DNA of 64,000 nucleotides from Panax quinquefolius (Eukaryota; Streptophyta; Magnoliopsida; Apiales; Araliaceae): assembly GCA_020205615.1 (NCBI GenBank), contig CM035152.1:153446778-153510777 (forward strand), given 5' to 3'. This document shows positions 11,781-22,869 of this stretch, one piece after another (the stretch's first letter is position 1; the number at the start of each line of letters is the position of its first letter). Below the pieces are notes generated by a model. The model was not told where the DNA came from. It saw only the letters and a program-made list of their open reading frames with translations, and did no database searches. Position numbers and translations under genes: made by a program.

Positions 11781-12700
11781 AGCATCGCTATAAATAACAA
11801 ATCCATCCAAACCGGATGGTATTGTTAGAAACAGTCTTAAAATAAGTCTCCTCTTAAGCTCTTAAAAACTCTTCTCGCATTCTTCGCTCCAAACAAATTT
11901 TGTATCCTTCCGAAGTTAGGAGAGTTAATGGAGTAGCGATTAGAAAACCCTTCCACGAATCTCCGATAATAACCAATTAAGCCCAAAAAGCTACGTACTT
12001 GATCATGGAAACTTGGTTGCTCCCACTTTGTATTGCTTCAATCTTGGCGGGATCCACGGATACTCCATGTTTTGACACCACGTGCACAAGAAATGCTACT
12101 TCCTCGAAGCGAACTTCGCATTTCTTCAATTTTGCATATAGTTGGTTTTCACGAAGCCTTTGGAGTACCGACTTCAAATGGTGCTCATGATCTTCACGAC
12201 TTTTGGAATATATAAGGATGTCATTAATAAAGACAACAACAAATGATCCAAATATTCCTTGAATACTCGCTTCATCATATCCATGAAAGCCATGGGAGCA
12301 TTAGTCGATCAAAAGACATGACTAAGAATTCATAATGCCCGTCTGGAGTTCTAAAGGCGGTCTTTGGAATATCCTCAATTCTAATCTTCATTGATGATAT
12401 CCGAGCGAAGATCGATTTTTGAAAAAATTGTGCCCCTTGCAATTGGTCAAACAAGTCATCAATACGAGGTGAGGATACCTATTCTTGATGGTGACATGGT
12501 TCAATTCCGATAGTCGATACAAAATCGCATACTCCCGTCTTTCTTCTTTACAAAATAAAACAGGAGCACCCCGAGGAGATGTCTTGGGGCCAGATGAAAC
12601 CGATGTCCAACAATTCACGTAGTTGGACCTTTAACTCTGAAGTTCAATAGGAGCCATTCGATATGGGGTTTTAGAAATGGGCTTTGTACACGGGTTCAAG
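11781..12700 (-). pseudogene. Element C reverse transcriptase, fragmented
   Basis: The fingers/palm part is in 12618-12388: [36 protein letters not shown]. The palm box at 12220-12231 reads FIND instead of FIDD: a single change turns the first catalytic Asp into Asn. The thumb/connection part ([42 protein letters not shown]) is open at 12177-11977. Reverse transcriptase would make the cDNA; here it is broken by frameshifts and an altered catalytic box. Confidence 0.82.
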
Positions 12701-13300
12701 ATCAATAAAGAATTCAACTTCACGTTACGGGGTGTGGCCAAGGGAAGTTCTTGAAATCGTCGGAAAGTCGATAACAACGAGAATATTATTCAAATTTGGC
12801 GTGTCTTTATTCAAATCCATAACATGGGCTAAGAAAGCTTGACATCCGTTTTTCAATAAGCGAATAGCTTTATGATTAGATATGATGGTGATTGATTTTA
12901 ATGGTTTAGTTGCTTGAATTAAATATAACGGGTTGGTTAGGAATATGAAAACTAACAACCTTACGAAAATAATCAATTTTGGCATGATGAGTAGTTAACC
13001 AATCAATCCCTAAAATCACATCAAAAGCAAGTATCTTTAAAGAGATAAGGTCAACGGTAAGGTGATGGTGCCAACTTGAATCAAACAAGATTTATAAGCG
13101 ATGGATGTGATGAAAGTTTCTCTAACGGAGTTTCCACGAGATAGGTCAAAGTCTAATTTCTCCGAGTCAGTTTAAGCGTTGAGCACATGCGGAAGAGATA
13201 AATGAATGGGTATACCGGTATCAAGTAAGGTATAAACTTAGCAAGAATTTATAAATAGCTTACCCGTGATCACCTCGTTTGGGTTCCTCGCATTATGACC
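12701..13300 (-). pseudogene. Element C aspartic protease and linker to RT
   Basis: Open pieces at 13088-12906 and 12985-12725 encode [19 protein letters not shown], the C-terminal half of the gypsy protease (ILG-DWL flap-distal motif), and the linker KSITIISNHKAIRLLKNGCQ leading into RT. The active-site DTG survives near 13220 (GATACCGGT). The two halves are separated by frameshifts. Confidence 0.77.
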
Positions 13301-14482
13301 CGATCCTGACAAACGCTCTTCCGGAATCGATGACTTTGACTTTTACGGGACGATCTTTTGAGTCACCGTCCCATTGAACTAGGTTTATTCTTGTATGATC
13401 TCGGCGATATGTCCATCCTTTCCACAATTATAGCATATCTTGAATTGTTGTGGGCGGTTTGGTGATATGTCCCTCTTTTCGCATTTGTAGCATATAATGG
13501 GTGGTCGTTCTCCTCCATTAGAACCCGATTCTTCCAAGACCTTTATCGTCTTCACATGGTCATTGTTAAATCTCCTCTTTTAAAATCTCCTCCCGACTCG
13601 CTTCTTCTATTTTCATGGCCATGATTACCACTAGAGTGGTTACCATTTTGTCCGTCTGTTTCTTTTTCTCCATTTGGTTATCATTATTACATTGACTCTT
13701 GCTATCTCTGTACAATCTGGTTGTGGTCCCTCGGTTGGCCGTACTCGTTATCTCGCTCTAATAATTGAGCCACATTTTGACAACATCCGAATAGAGAGAA
13801 AATTTATGAGAAATGAGATCTTGGCGTATCTGGGGTTTCAAACCTCTAAGAAACATCCGCGTCATCGTTCCTCATTCTCCACCAAATGAGGTGCAAACAC
13901 GGATAACTCTGCAAACTTTGCCTCGTCTTTGAGACACTTGCGTCGTGTTGTTCTGCTCGGTCTAATAAACTCCAATTCCTTCATATGAACACTTTCGGAA
14001 AGTATTTGTCATTAAATAGTTCTGAAACGTCTCCCAAGACATCTTTGTGTGTGGTGGATGGAGTGCGCTTCACGAGACTCCCACCGATGGTTTGCCTCGC
14101 CACGGAACATAAAGGTGGCGAATGGAACCTTCTGTTCCTCCGTGCATCCCAAGACATCGAATATCTTGGTAATTTGCTTGACCCATGTTTCCGCCGTGAT
14201 CGGATCTGGCTTTCCCTTAAATTCAGGTGGTCCCAACTCTTTGAATCTGCTTGGTTTGTGACAACCCGTGAATTCTATCATTTCCTTCACATTTTTGAAC
14301 ACGAGTCTCCTCATGCGATTTTGCATGAGCTGCAAAAACTTCTAAACATCCCTCGTTCATCATCTGCTTTCGGTGGTGTTGTTTACGGGAGGAACATTGC
14401 CCGACTGTTGCGCGTTCTCCTCGTTGGTGAGTCTGAGCGTCTCCACGATCTCATTTCCATTGTTAATATTCTCGATCGACAT
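13301..14482 (-). pseudogene. Element C gag with zinc knuckles, frameshifted
   Basis: The start ATG is complementary to 14480-14482. A 107-codon piece (14335-14012) encodes FKELGPPEFKGKPDPITAET, WVKQITKIFDVLGCTEEQKV and PFATFMFRGEANHRW, the capsid core also seen in B and K. Two CCHC knuckles lie near 13400-13500 in decayed form. Gag packages the RNA. Frames change several times, so no full product. Confidence 0.8.
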
Positions 14483-14649
14483 TCTCAAATCTTGTCGTAA
14501 AACAAGGGTTAATTAAGGAAATCAATATATCACATAATATCCTTATATCTTGACCAACTAAAAAATAAGCTTAGGTAGGACACACTAGCGAAGGATTTAC
14601 TCGTCTCTCCCTCCTAGTTCTATTCCCGATCTCCTTGAGATCATATCCT

Positions 14650-14663
14650 AAGCTACGATACCA
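14650..14663 (-). other. Primer-binding site, element C
   Basis: The minus strand reads TGGTATCGTAGCT, matching the initiator-Met tRNA end over TGGTATC, 3 nt from the LTR. Confidence 0.68.
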
Positions 14664-14666
14664 AAC

Positions 14667-17383
14667 TGGCGCCCCCCAAAATAGGTATACATCACCTATT
14701 ACGAGTTGTCAATACGTGAGTGCAAAGCTTGAACTACAACTTTATTATTACAACAATAAAAGCTGTGAGTTTGAATACAAATATTATCTTCTAGACAATA
14801 TCTATACTCAAATAAATCCTCATCACATTTATTGATACATTATTTTACAAAATGGTGAGGACTACTAAACAATTCTTTCTAAAACCTTCATTCCATACCC
14901 AGAACTAAATTTCGCTATATTCTTCCTCCCTCGAGAAGAAAAATGGAACAAAAAGGAAAAGGGTGAGCTCAACTAGCCCGATAAAGAATATTATGACTAA
15001 GATAATATACAACAAATTATCGTTAGTCTTCAACGAGGAAAAATCTAATAGAATACAATAGACAACAAATTTTAAATCAATATTAGCGGTGAAAATAATA
15101 ATTCATTAGAAGAGTTAAGTAGAGAATGCAAACTACTATCTTACATGTATGAATTTAAAAGTTCATCGTCTCATCTTTTATCCTGTAACATCAATCAATA
15201 TACATCTGGAATCAAATATTCATCTTTTTGCTTTCTGAGGCGAAAAGATATTCATCGATTTAGTCAATGTTCATCTAAACACTGTTCATCTTTGCACTAC
15301 TGACGAAGATATTCTTGAAAATCATTCATCTTTGCACTCTGGCCAAAGATATTCAATAATATCATCATTTAAGGCGAGGATGATGAAAAATATTTTTAAA
15401 AGAAGCGAATCCGGTGAAACAAAATGACAAGGATTAAGGATTAAGGATTAATACTTTGTTTTATCCATGTTCAAAATACCTCAAAAATGATCATAGTGGT
15501 GTAAAATTCAAGAATGATCAAAACATTGGATCTGATCAAAGCTAGTATCCGAGAATAGATATTTTGGACAAAAAGAAGAAATTTCATTTTTTCGATGAAT
15601 AGTCTTATATCGTGAATAAGTAATAGTCTCAGACACCAAAAGATAGAAATTTCCCAAAAAACATCTTCACGCTTCATGAATAGTACTTTAATGAATAGTA
15701 ACTCGTGAATAAGTAACTTCGTGAATAGTAACTCGTGAATAGTAACTCATGAATAGTAACTCATGAATAGTAACCCAAGCATGAAAAAGTTCTAAATTTG
15801 ATAAAAAGTTCCAACCAATATTTCAACATAATGATATTGAAGAAATAATATCATTTGAGAAGAAATTAACATCCACTTACCTCGAAAGATTAGTACTTAC
15901 ATTTGGAATCTAGGGTATAGTCTTTGAAGGAACTTGCACCGTCTAACAATACTTAAAGTATACTCAAAATACTCACAAGAATACGATAATATAGAGAGAA
16001 AACTTGATTTACGGTGTGATTTTCAATTCTAACTAAAGCACCTATTTATAGGAAAATGCTTAGAACACAAAAGCGAAAAATTTAATATAATATTAATATA
16101 TATATTAAGATTTCTACGCCCACCTTCCTAGATCTGATCTCAGCTCATTATGCACATGTTTTAGCCCACAAAACAAACAAAACGTTTTATTATTTAAAAT
16201 ATTTTAAACTTCCAAAAATCAATTATTTGAACTTGAACTTCAATAATTCATAATAAATAGCCTTCTATCAGAAAATTCGAATCTCGCGAGTTTTTATAGG
16301 AAATTCAATTATCTACAACTTTACAGAAGAAAGTTTTCAAAAATTCCAAACAGAAATTGACCAAAATCCACAAGCGGGGGATTTTACAGGTATAATCAAA
16401 TTTCGATCGATAAATGGGGTCCATGACATGTTTAACATGTTTTAAACATTTATTGCAACAAAAATACTCTTCCTCCTCGTATACTCATATATCCCACATT
16501 CGTTGTAAAAATATCACAATTATTATATTATTAAAATATAATAATATATTTAAAAGAATTATTTTATCGAGAAAAGATAAAATTTCAATTTTCAACAATT
16601 GTCACATTTAAAATTTTTCTCCATCTATATCCGCATAAAATCAATATTTTCCTCATCATATGAATCAATAATTAATTATTCACAAATAATATTATAGAAT
16701 CATAATATTGACAACCAGGCAGTTCCCAAGAAAGATGGGGCTTTCCAATAAAATTTCTTTCTTCTTGGTAGCATGATTAGGTGACCAAACCTCTTCTTAG
16801 ATGAACTTTCTAGACATTGCCAATAATGTTATCTAATAATATTATTCGGATAATATGAATTATTGTTTCGATAATGAAAATCTCTTGTGTAATGACAATT
16901 ATTGAAACAACAATGACATATAAAATATCAACGCGACAATTATTAACTCGATAAAATCTTTGAGCGATAATTCTTTGTAACCATTATTGAGTAGTGCCTT
17001 CTTCGTAAGAATCAACAATTGGTGCAATCTGGTGTCTTCTTGTGTTTTAACCATAGGGTATTTTAACGATATTAACTTGATAACAACTTCTGTAGTTATT
17101 TTTAAACCACTTATATTTGTCGTTTTCTTCATCCAATCACTTTTTCGTTATGGGGCCCACACATGGTCATTTGCGCCGTCGTCTAATATTCCCAAGCGAT
17201 CTGAATATTCCACGACCAAACGAATATTCCCAATGAACAATGAATATTTTATAACCACTTGCTTATTTTGAAGTATTTGCGTATTTTACCCTAACTATCC
17301 ACATTAATCACATCAACCCTTACTATTTCAAAATAATAAATTGAGAAAATTAAATTTCATTAATAATAAGTTGGGGTCTTACA
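14667..17383 (-). repeat. 5' LTR of element C
   Basis: It starts with a slightly altered end (TGGCGCCCCCC for TGTGACGCCCC) and ends in GGGGTCTTACA; 2.72 kb. Contents mirror the 3' LTR: CATCTTTGCACT repeats at 15225-15350, TGAATAGTAACTC array at 15677-15777, minus-strand TATA box at about 16040-16050 and conserved U3 block at about 16717-16823. The pair would allow insertion dating. Confidence 0.92.
16040..16051 (-). promoter_or_regulatory. Putative TATA box, C 5' LTR
   Basis: Minus strand CTATAAATAGG, positioned as in the other LTRs. It would drive the C transcript. Confidence 0.5.
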
Positions 17384-18464
17384 CCAACCCTTTGCTCAAG
17401 CATCATTGTGGATGACAAATCCTCTCAAGAGCGGATGGTATTGTCGAGCAGTCTTTGAAATAAGTCTCCTCTTGAGTTCTTGAAAACTCCTCTCACATTC
17501 TTCGCTCCAATAAACTTTGTATCTTTAAGTCACCGAGAGTCGATGGACTAGCGATTCGAAAAAATCCTTCCACGAATCTCAGATAATAACCAATTAAAAC
17601 CGAGAAAACTACGTGCTTGGTCATTTGATTTAGGTTGTTCCCGACTTTGAATAGCTTGATCTTTCTTTGGGTCAGCGGATATTCCATGACTTGATACCAC
17701 GTGCCCAAGGAATGCTATTTCTTCACCGTAACTCACATTTCTTCAACTTGGCATAAAGCTTATATTCACGAAGCTTTTGGAGTGTCGACCTCAAGTGTTG
17801 CTCATGATCTTCACGGCTTTTGGAATAAATAAGGATGTCATCAATAAAGGCGACCACAAAGTGATCTAAATATTCCTTGAATACTTTCGGTTCATCATAT
17901 CCATGAAGGCGGCGGGGGCATTAGTCAATCCAAAGGACATGACTAGGAATTCATAATGCCGTCTGGGAGTTTTGAAAGTCGTCTTTGGAATGTCGTGATT
18001 CTCAATCTTCAATTGGTGATATCCGGACGAAGATCGATCTTTGAAAAGAATTTGGCTCCTTGCGGTAATCAAACAGGTCATCAATACGTGGCAATGGATA
18101 CCTATTTTGATGGTGACATGATTCAACTCCAGATAATCAATACAAAATCGCATACTCCCATCTTTCTTCTTCACGAATAGAGCAGGGAGCACCCCGAGAA
18201 GTACTTGGGGCCGAATAAAGCCATGTCTAACAATTCCTGCGGTTGGGTCTTTAACTCTTGAAGTTCAATAGGAGCTATTCGATATGGGGCTTTGGAAATA
18301 GGTTTTGTCATCGGGTTCAAATTCGATACAAAATTCAATTTCACGCTCTGAGGTAGGCGAGAAGTTCTTGAGGAATACGTCGGAAATTTATGAACAATAG
18401 AAATATCGTTCAAAAGCGGCGTATTTTTGTTTAAATCGTGACATGAGCTAAGAAAGCTTGACAT
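17384..18464 (-). pseudogene. Element B reverse transcriptase (with start of RNase H)
   Basis: Resumes B after the C insertion. Open pieces at 18464-18171 ([20 protein letters not shown], linker and RT start) and 18192-17866 ([45 protein letters not shown]) give fingers and palm. The catalytic box at 17837-17848 reads FIDD, intact. The connection (EEIAFLGHVVSSHGISADPKK) is at 17736-17548. Frames shift between pieces, so the gene is dead, but this is one of the better-preserved RT sequences in the window. Confidence 0.85.
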
Positions 18465-19250
18465 CCGTTTTTCAATAAGCGAATAGCTTTATGGCTTGAG
18501 ATGACCGTGATTGATTTTAATGGTTTGGTCGTTTGAATTCGCAGCATAATAGGTTGATTAGGAATATGAAAGCTAACAACCTTACGAAAAAACAATCAAT
18601 TTTTGCAAGATAAGTAGTTAACCAATCGATCCTATAATCACGTCAAATGCAAGTATTTTTAATGAAATAAGATCGACGGGTAATGTGAGGGTACCGATTT
18701 GAACCAAACAAGACTTATAAGCGATTGGATGTAATGAAGGTTTCTCCCAATGGAGTTTCCACAGATAAGTCAAAGTCTAATTTCTCCTAGAGTCAAATTT
18801 AATCGATGGCGCAAGTAGGAGAAATAAAAGAATGGGTAGAACCAGGTATCAAATAAAGTATAGACTTCATTAGAGTTTATGATAAGCTTACCCATGATGA
18901 CCTCATTCGGGTTCCTTGCTCTCTGGGAGGTCACAACAAACGCTCTCCTTTGCCTTCTGGGTTTGACTTTTACGGGATGACCTTTGGTGCCTCCATCCTA
19001 GTTGAATTTGTCTTGATGGCGCAAAAATCGAGCTAAGTGACCTTCTCTTCCACAATTATAACATGCTTTGAATGACATGTAGCACAGATTCGGATGATGT
19101 GTCCCTCTTCTCGCATTTGAAGCATATGATAGGTGGTCTTTCTCCTTCCTTAACAACTTGGTCTTTGGTCTTTGGCGTCTTTCCATCATTGTTGAATCTC
19201 CGTTTCTTGAAATGTCCATTCTTATTGTTTTGTACCACGATTACCACCGA
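18465..19250 (-). pseudogene. Element B protease and zinc knuckles
   Basis: Protease codons homologous to I run from about 18850 to 18540. The active-site Asp-Thr is readable near 18850 but one extra base follows it (GATACCTGG for GATACTGG), shifting the frame. A knuckle-type CYNCGREGHLARF is open at 19219-18998, and a second, CFKCEKRDT, near 19120. The first has C-C-H but its last Cys is lost; the second is truncated. Confidence 0.76.
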
Positions 19251-20114
19251 AGTTGTTCACAGATATCGGCTGTTGATTCCCTCACGCTTGTTGTCACCGC
19301 TTGATGACTACTCTCTTTTGGTATTATAATTTTTGTCAAAATTTGCTCTCTTTTAGTTGCGTTGACTCGTTATCGCGCTCCACTAATCGAGCCCTATTTA
19401 CAACATCCGAATACAAACACGGTTTATGAGAAATAAGATGTTGGCGTATCTCCAAACTTCAAACCTTTTAAAACATTTCGTGCCATTCTCTCTTCATTAT
19501 CCACCAAGTGGGTATGGCCGAATAAGTGATAACTCATGAAAATTTTGCCTCGTATTGCGACACGGTCATATTGTTTTGTTCGACTTGATAAACTCCACCT
19601 CCTTCATGTGGCGAATACTTTCGGGAAAGTATTTGTCGTTGAAACGACTCCTAGAACTTCTCCCAAGATATCTTGATCAAGAGGTTGAGTCGTTGTCTGG
19701 ATTCCCACCGATGTCTGCCTCTCATAGCAACATAAAGGTGGCAAAGGGAACCTTTTGCTCCTCGGAGCATCCCAAGACATCAAATATCTTGGTAATCTGC
19801 TTTATCCATGCTTCCGCCAGAAGTGGTTTTGGCTCTCCCTTAAACTCCGGTGGTCCCAGCTCCTTGAATTGTTTAGCGGTGACCGCTTGAGAGTTTTCCG
19901 TGTTTCCACCTACGTTTTGGATAGAGTCGCTCTCGCTTTCTTTGTTGCATAAATTGTATAAAGCCTCGAACATTTGATCATTCATCATTTGGTCGGTGTT
20001 GTTGTTTGTGTGAGGATTGTAGCCTTCTACGATGCACATTATCCTGATTATTGATATGTGGTGAATCAGCGATCGCAAGCGCTCCATTCTATTCTCAACA
20101 TTCTCGGATGTCAT
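19251..20114 (-). pseudogene. Element B gag, N-terminal 130 codons open
   Basis: The start chosen is the ATG complementary to 20112-20114 (MTSENVENRMERL), by agreement with the starts of A, C, K and I; the open frame extends five codons further upstream. It continues through KQFKELGPPEFKGEPKPL, AEAWIKQITKIFDVLGCS and EEQKVPFATFML, then shifts frame near 19722. The rest (LFNDKYFPE-type and MKEVEF-type patches near 19590-19660) is in other frames. Matches the gag of I most closely. Confidence 0.83.
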
Positions 20115-20283
20115 TTTGAATCTTGCCACAAAACAAAAGGTTAATTGACATGTAACAAATTATCCCTATCTCTTGACTGACGATAAAATATAAACATAAA
20201 CTTAGGTAAGTCATACTAGCGAATGTATTCCCCGTCTCTCCCCTCTGAGTACTATTCTCACATCTTAGCCGGGGATCATATCC

Positions 20284-20299
20284 TAAGCTCGATACTCAA
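20284..20299 (-). other. Primer-binding site, element B
   Basis: The minus strand reads GAGTATCGAGCTTAGG beside the LTR: a weakened form of TGGTATC...AGC found in the other copies. Confidence 0.5.
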
Positions 20300-21844
20300 C
20301 TATGGCGCCCCCAAAATTAGGTATACATCACCCATCTTGGGTAGTCGGATCGTGGTGCAAATTTAAATCTGACTTACTAATATAAGCGTAAGTATGCAAT
20401 CTGACATAAAAACGTGAGTTTGAATACAAATATTGTCTACTAGATATTATACAAACTCAAAAGGAGTCCTCATTACAATTATTATCACACTATTTCACGA
20501 ATAGTGAGGACTACTAATCTTATCCTCGAACCATTACTCCGTTCCACAGGCTTCGTCCCAACTATGTTCTCATTTCCTAAAGAAACGGTGAAAGAAAAGG
20601 TGAGCTCAACTAGCCCAAAGAAGAAATATTATGACTAAGATAATGCGGAATAAATTATCAATAGCCTTCAACGATGTTAAACCGATAAAATATAATAAAC
20701 ACCAAGTTTAAGCTGCGGTGAACAAGCGATCCATTAAAAGAGTCAGTAGAAAATAAAATCTACTATCTTTTATGATTTAAAAGTTTTTCATCATTTGTTA
20801 TAAATTTGAGACTCGACTTTAATAAATAATTCACATCATCAAATCACCCCTACTTTCTACTGGCGAGGATATTCTTTAGTATCACGACCACAATTATTCA
20901 TGCACTACGGGCCAAGAATAGTTGTGTATTCATTAATGGTCATGATCGTGCCAACAATTGTCCATCGATGCACTACTGACCCTTTGGATTTTTATCACAT
21001 CATTTGTAACATTACGGTCGTGATTACACAAATAGTCTTTGGTCATAATCATACCAAGTCCATCTATGCACTTCTGAGGCCACGATGACTTTCAACATAA
21101 TATAAACATGAGGATGATGACAATGATATAAAATTGATAAAACAAGTTCAAGAATTATTTTATCCGGGGAATTATTAATGTCCAAATTATCAACATGATC
21201 TTTGTTTTGTAGAGTAAAATTCAAGAATGATCGAAAGATATTTCCATGAAAAGATCTTTGGATGAAACGCAAATATCGAGGATATTCCACTAATTTTATG
21301 GAGTATAGAAGTCGAAGGTTTTAACTTATTTGGGTATAATAAAGAATGGAATAACAAAAGAAATCACCATGCGTGCGATAGACCTTGCAGGCGAGTTATT
21401 CCAATGAAATAATAAATAACGAAACCAGTCCAACGTAAAAGCGCATGAGCAGGATGTTCCAATGCGAATAATAATAAAGAGCGGAACCGGTCCGGTGTAA
21501 AACACACGAGCGGGATGTTCCAATGAATAATAATAAAAAGGCGGAACCGAGTCCGTGTATAACACACAGAGACAGGATGTTTCAATGAGAATAATAGAAG
21601 AATGTCACCAAGTATAGGGTAAATCCGCGTATTATACAAAGTTATTCCAATGAGAATAATAAGCAATGGAATAACAACAGTTCTCTTCATGAATAAGAAA
21701 GAATAACACCCCTTACTTTTGGTAGGAGATTGAATCTTTGCGATAGTGTAGTAACAAAATACTCTTTTCTTTCTCTCTTATTCTCTATATACTTTCTCTC
21801 TCTAAAGCTTGAATGAATTAAGTGAAAATAATGAAGCACTAGGC

Positions 21845-21857
21845 CTCTATTATAGAA
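21845..21857 (-). promoter_or_regulatory. Putative TATA box, B 5' LTR
   Basis: Minus strand CTATAATAGAGG; F has CTATAAATAGAGG at the same place, so B seems to have lost one base. Confidence 0.4.
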
Positions 21858-21924
21858 GATTTCTAAACTTTAGCACCTACCATGAAAAAGCGAGTGGCTT
21901 GACGGTGGTGGTGATGAAAAAGAA

Positions 21925-22035
21925 AAGTGGTTCGGCGCTTTTGTAATGTGAAAACGACAAGTGGTTCGGCGCTTTATGTAATGTGAAACGACAAGTGGTT
22001 CGGCGCTTTTGTAATGTGAAACGACAAGTGGTTTG
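21925..22035. repeat. 33-bp tandem repeat in B LTR
   Basis: Three to four copies of GACAAGTGGTTCGGCGCTTT plus GTAATGTGAAAC. The same array is at 29441-29593 in F. Confidence 0.88.
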
Positions 22036-22044
22036 GCGTCTGGT

Positions 22045-22195
22045 AAAGGTAATTACTATTGTGAAAGGTAATTACTATTCACGAGGTAATTACTATTGAC
22101 GGAGGTAATTACTTATTGACGAAAATAAATACTATTGTGAAGGTAAATACTATTGTGAAGGTAATTACTATTCACAAAGATAATTACTATTGATG
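22045..22195. repeat. GGTAATTACTATT minisatellite in B LTR
   Basis: About eight units of 17-19 bp (GGTAATTACTATTGTGAA, some GGTAATTACTATTCACGA). It lies upstream of the putative TATA box, in U3. Confidence 0.88.
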
Positions 22196-22869
22196 AAGAG
22201 ACTCTTAGATGATGACATATGGGCCCCCCATAAAATAATCAAACTTACCTCAAACGTCTCATAATGGACTCTTTATATACATTAAGGATTGAATAAATAT
22301 TACCACAAATCATTTTATTTTTAATCAACACATTTTAATCTTTCAACAATTATTAATCATTTATAACTTGTCGTCTCAATTAATAATATAACATATTATC
22401 TGATGATCTTTGTGACAATAATTGAATCAATAATATAAGAGATATGATCTTTGCAATTCTTGTAGCGATAATTGAAAGCGTAAATTTGGTGACTTCTCAC
22501 GTAAGTATCGATAATCAATACCGGTGCTACTATGCAACCACGCCAGACATCTTTATACTTTACCACCGGGTAGTTCAACAGTTTTAACGGTAATACCTCC
22601 GTAGTTATTTTTATAAAATATTTTTATCGTTTTCTCAATCAAATGATAATTACATTATGGGGGTCCACTGAATGATTGAAATTTGTTATCTGAATATTCC
22701 TAACAAAAGAATATTCTCCAGAGCAAACGAATATTTTATAACAACTTGCATACTTTGCAAAATTTATAAATATTACCTGACTATAACATTATATCAAATT
22801 TATTCCATAATATTCAAAAATAATATTTATAGAAAATTCATCTTTATTTATAATAGCTGGGGTCTTACA

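Larger units (their letters stand above)
7184..17383 (-). mobile_element. Element C: complete Ty3/gypsy (Del/Tekay-like) retrotransposon
   Basis: Two LTRs (7184-9921 and 14667-17383) flank a 4.7 kb interior carrying, on the minus strand, primer site, gag, PR, RT, RH, IN, chromodomain region and polypurine tract. Target-site duplication: CCAAC at 7179-7183 and 17384-17388. The element is structurally complete but its gag-pol is broken by many frameshifts. It is closely related to K, A and M. Confidence 0.93.
6007..22869 (-). mobile_element. Element B: Ty3/gypsy retrotransposon split by elements C and A
   Basis: B is the older host of C. Its integrase and RNase H lie at 6007-7183; then C intervenes (7184-17383); then RT, protease and gag continue at 17384-20300, followed by the 5' LTR at 20301-22869. 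Removing C and one copy of CCAAC rejoins the RNase H sequence (ACACATCCCAACCCTTTGC across the join), which matches the uninterrupted order in I and K. B itself sits inside Tat element D. Its 3' end lies left of the window beyond A. The LTR belongs to the same subfamily as solo LTR F. Confidence 0.85.
20301..22869 (-). repeat. 5' LTR of element B
   Basis: It runs from TATGGCGCCCCC (altered TGTGACGCCCCC) to GGGGTCTTACA; 2.57 kb. It is the same subfamily as solo LTR F. It has three tandem arrays: a 60-65 bp unit with AACCGGTCCGGTGTAA at 21398-21610, a roughly 33-bp unit with GACAAGTGGTTCGGCGCTTT at 21925-22035 and an 18-19 bp unit GGTAATTACTATT at 22045-22195. The putative minus-strand TATA box (CTATAATAGAGG) is at about 21845-21857. 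The conserved U3 block of the other LTRs is absent. Coding sequence of D resumes at 22870. Confidence 0.9.

Noticed and set aside
13985..14500. 171-codon plus-strand open frame
   Set aside because: Antisense to the gag of C, which is readable on the minus strand and repeated in B and K.
7184..17383. Endogenous plant pararetrovirus
   Set aside because: Presence of integrase, chromodomain region and paired LTRs with a 5-bp duplication identifies Ty3/gypsy; no movement-protein or coat-type region is seen.
22848..22869. C-terminal codons VRPQLL of the D RT frame
   Set aside because: These codons come from the end of the B LTR, not from D; the D frame really stops at 22870.
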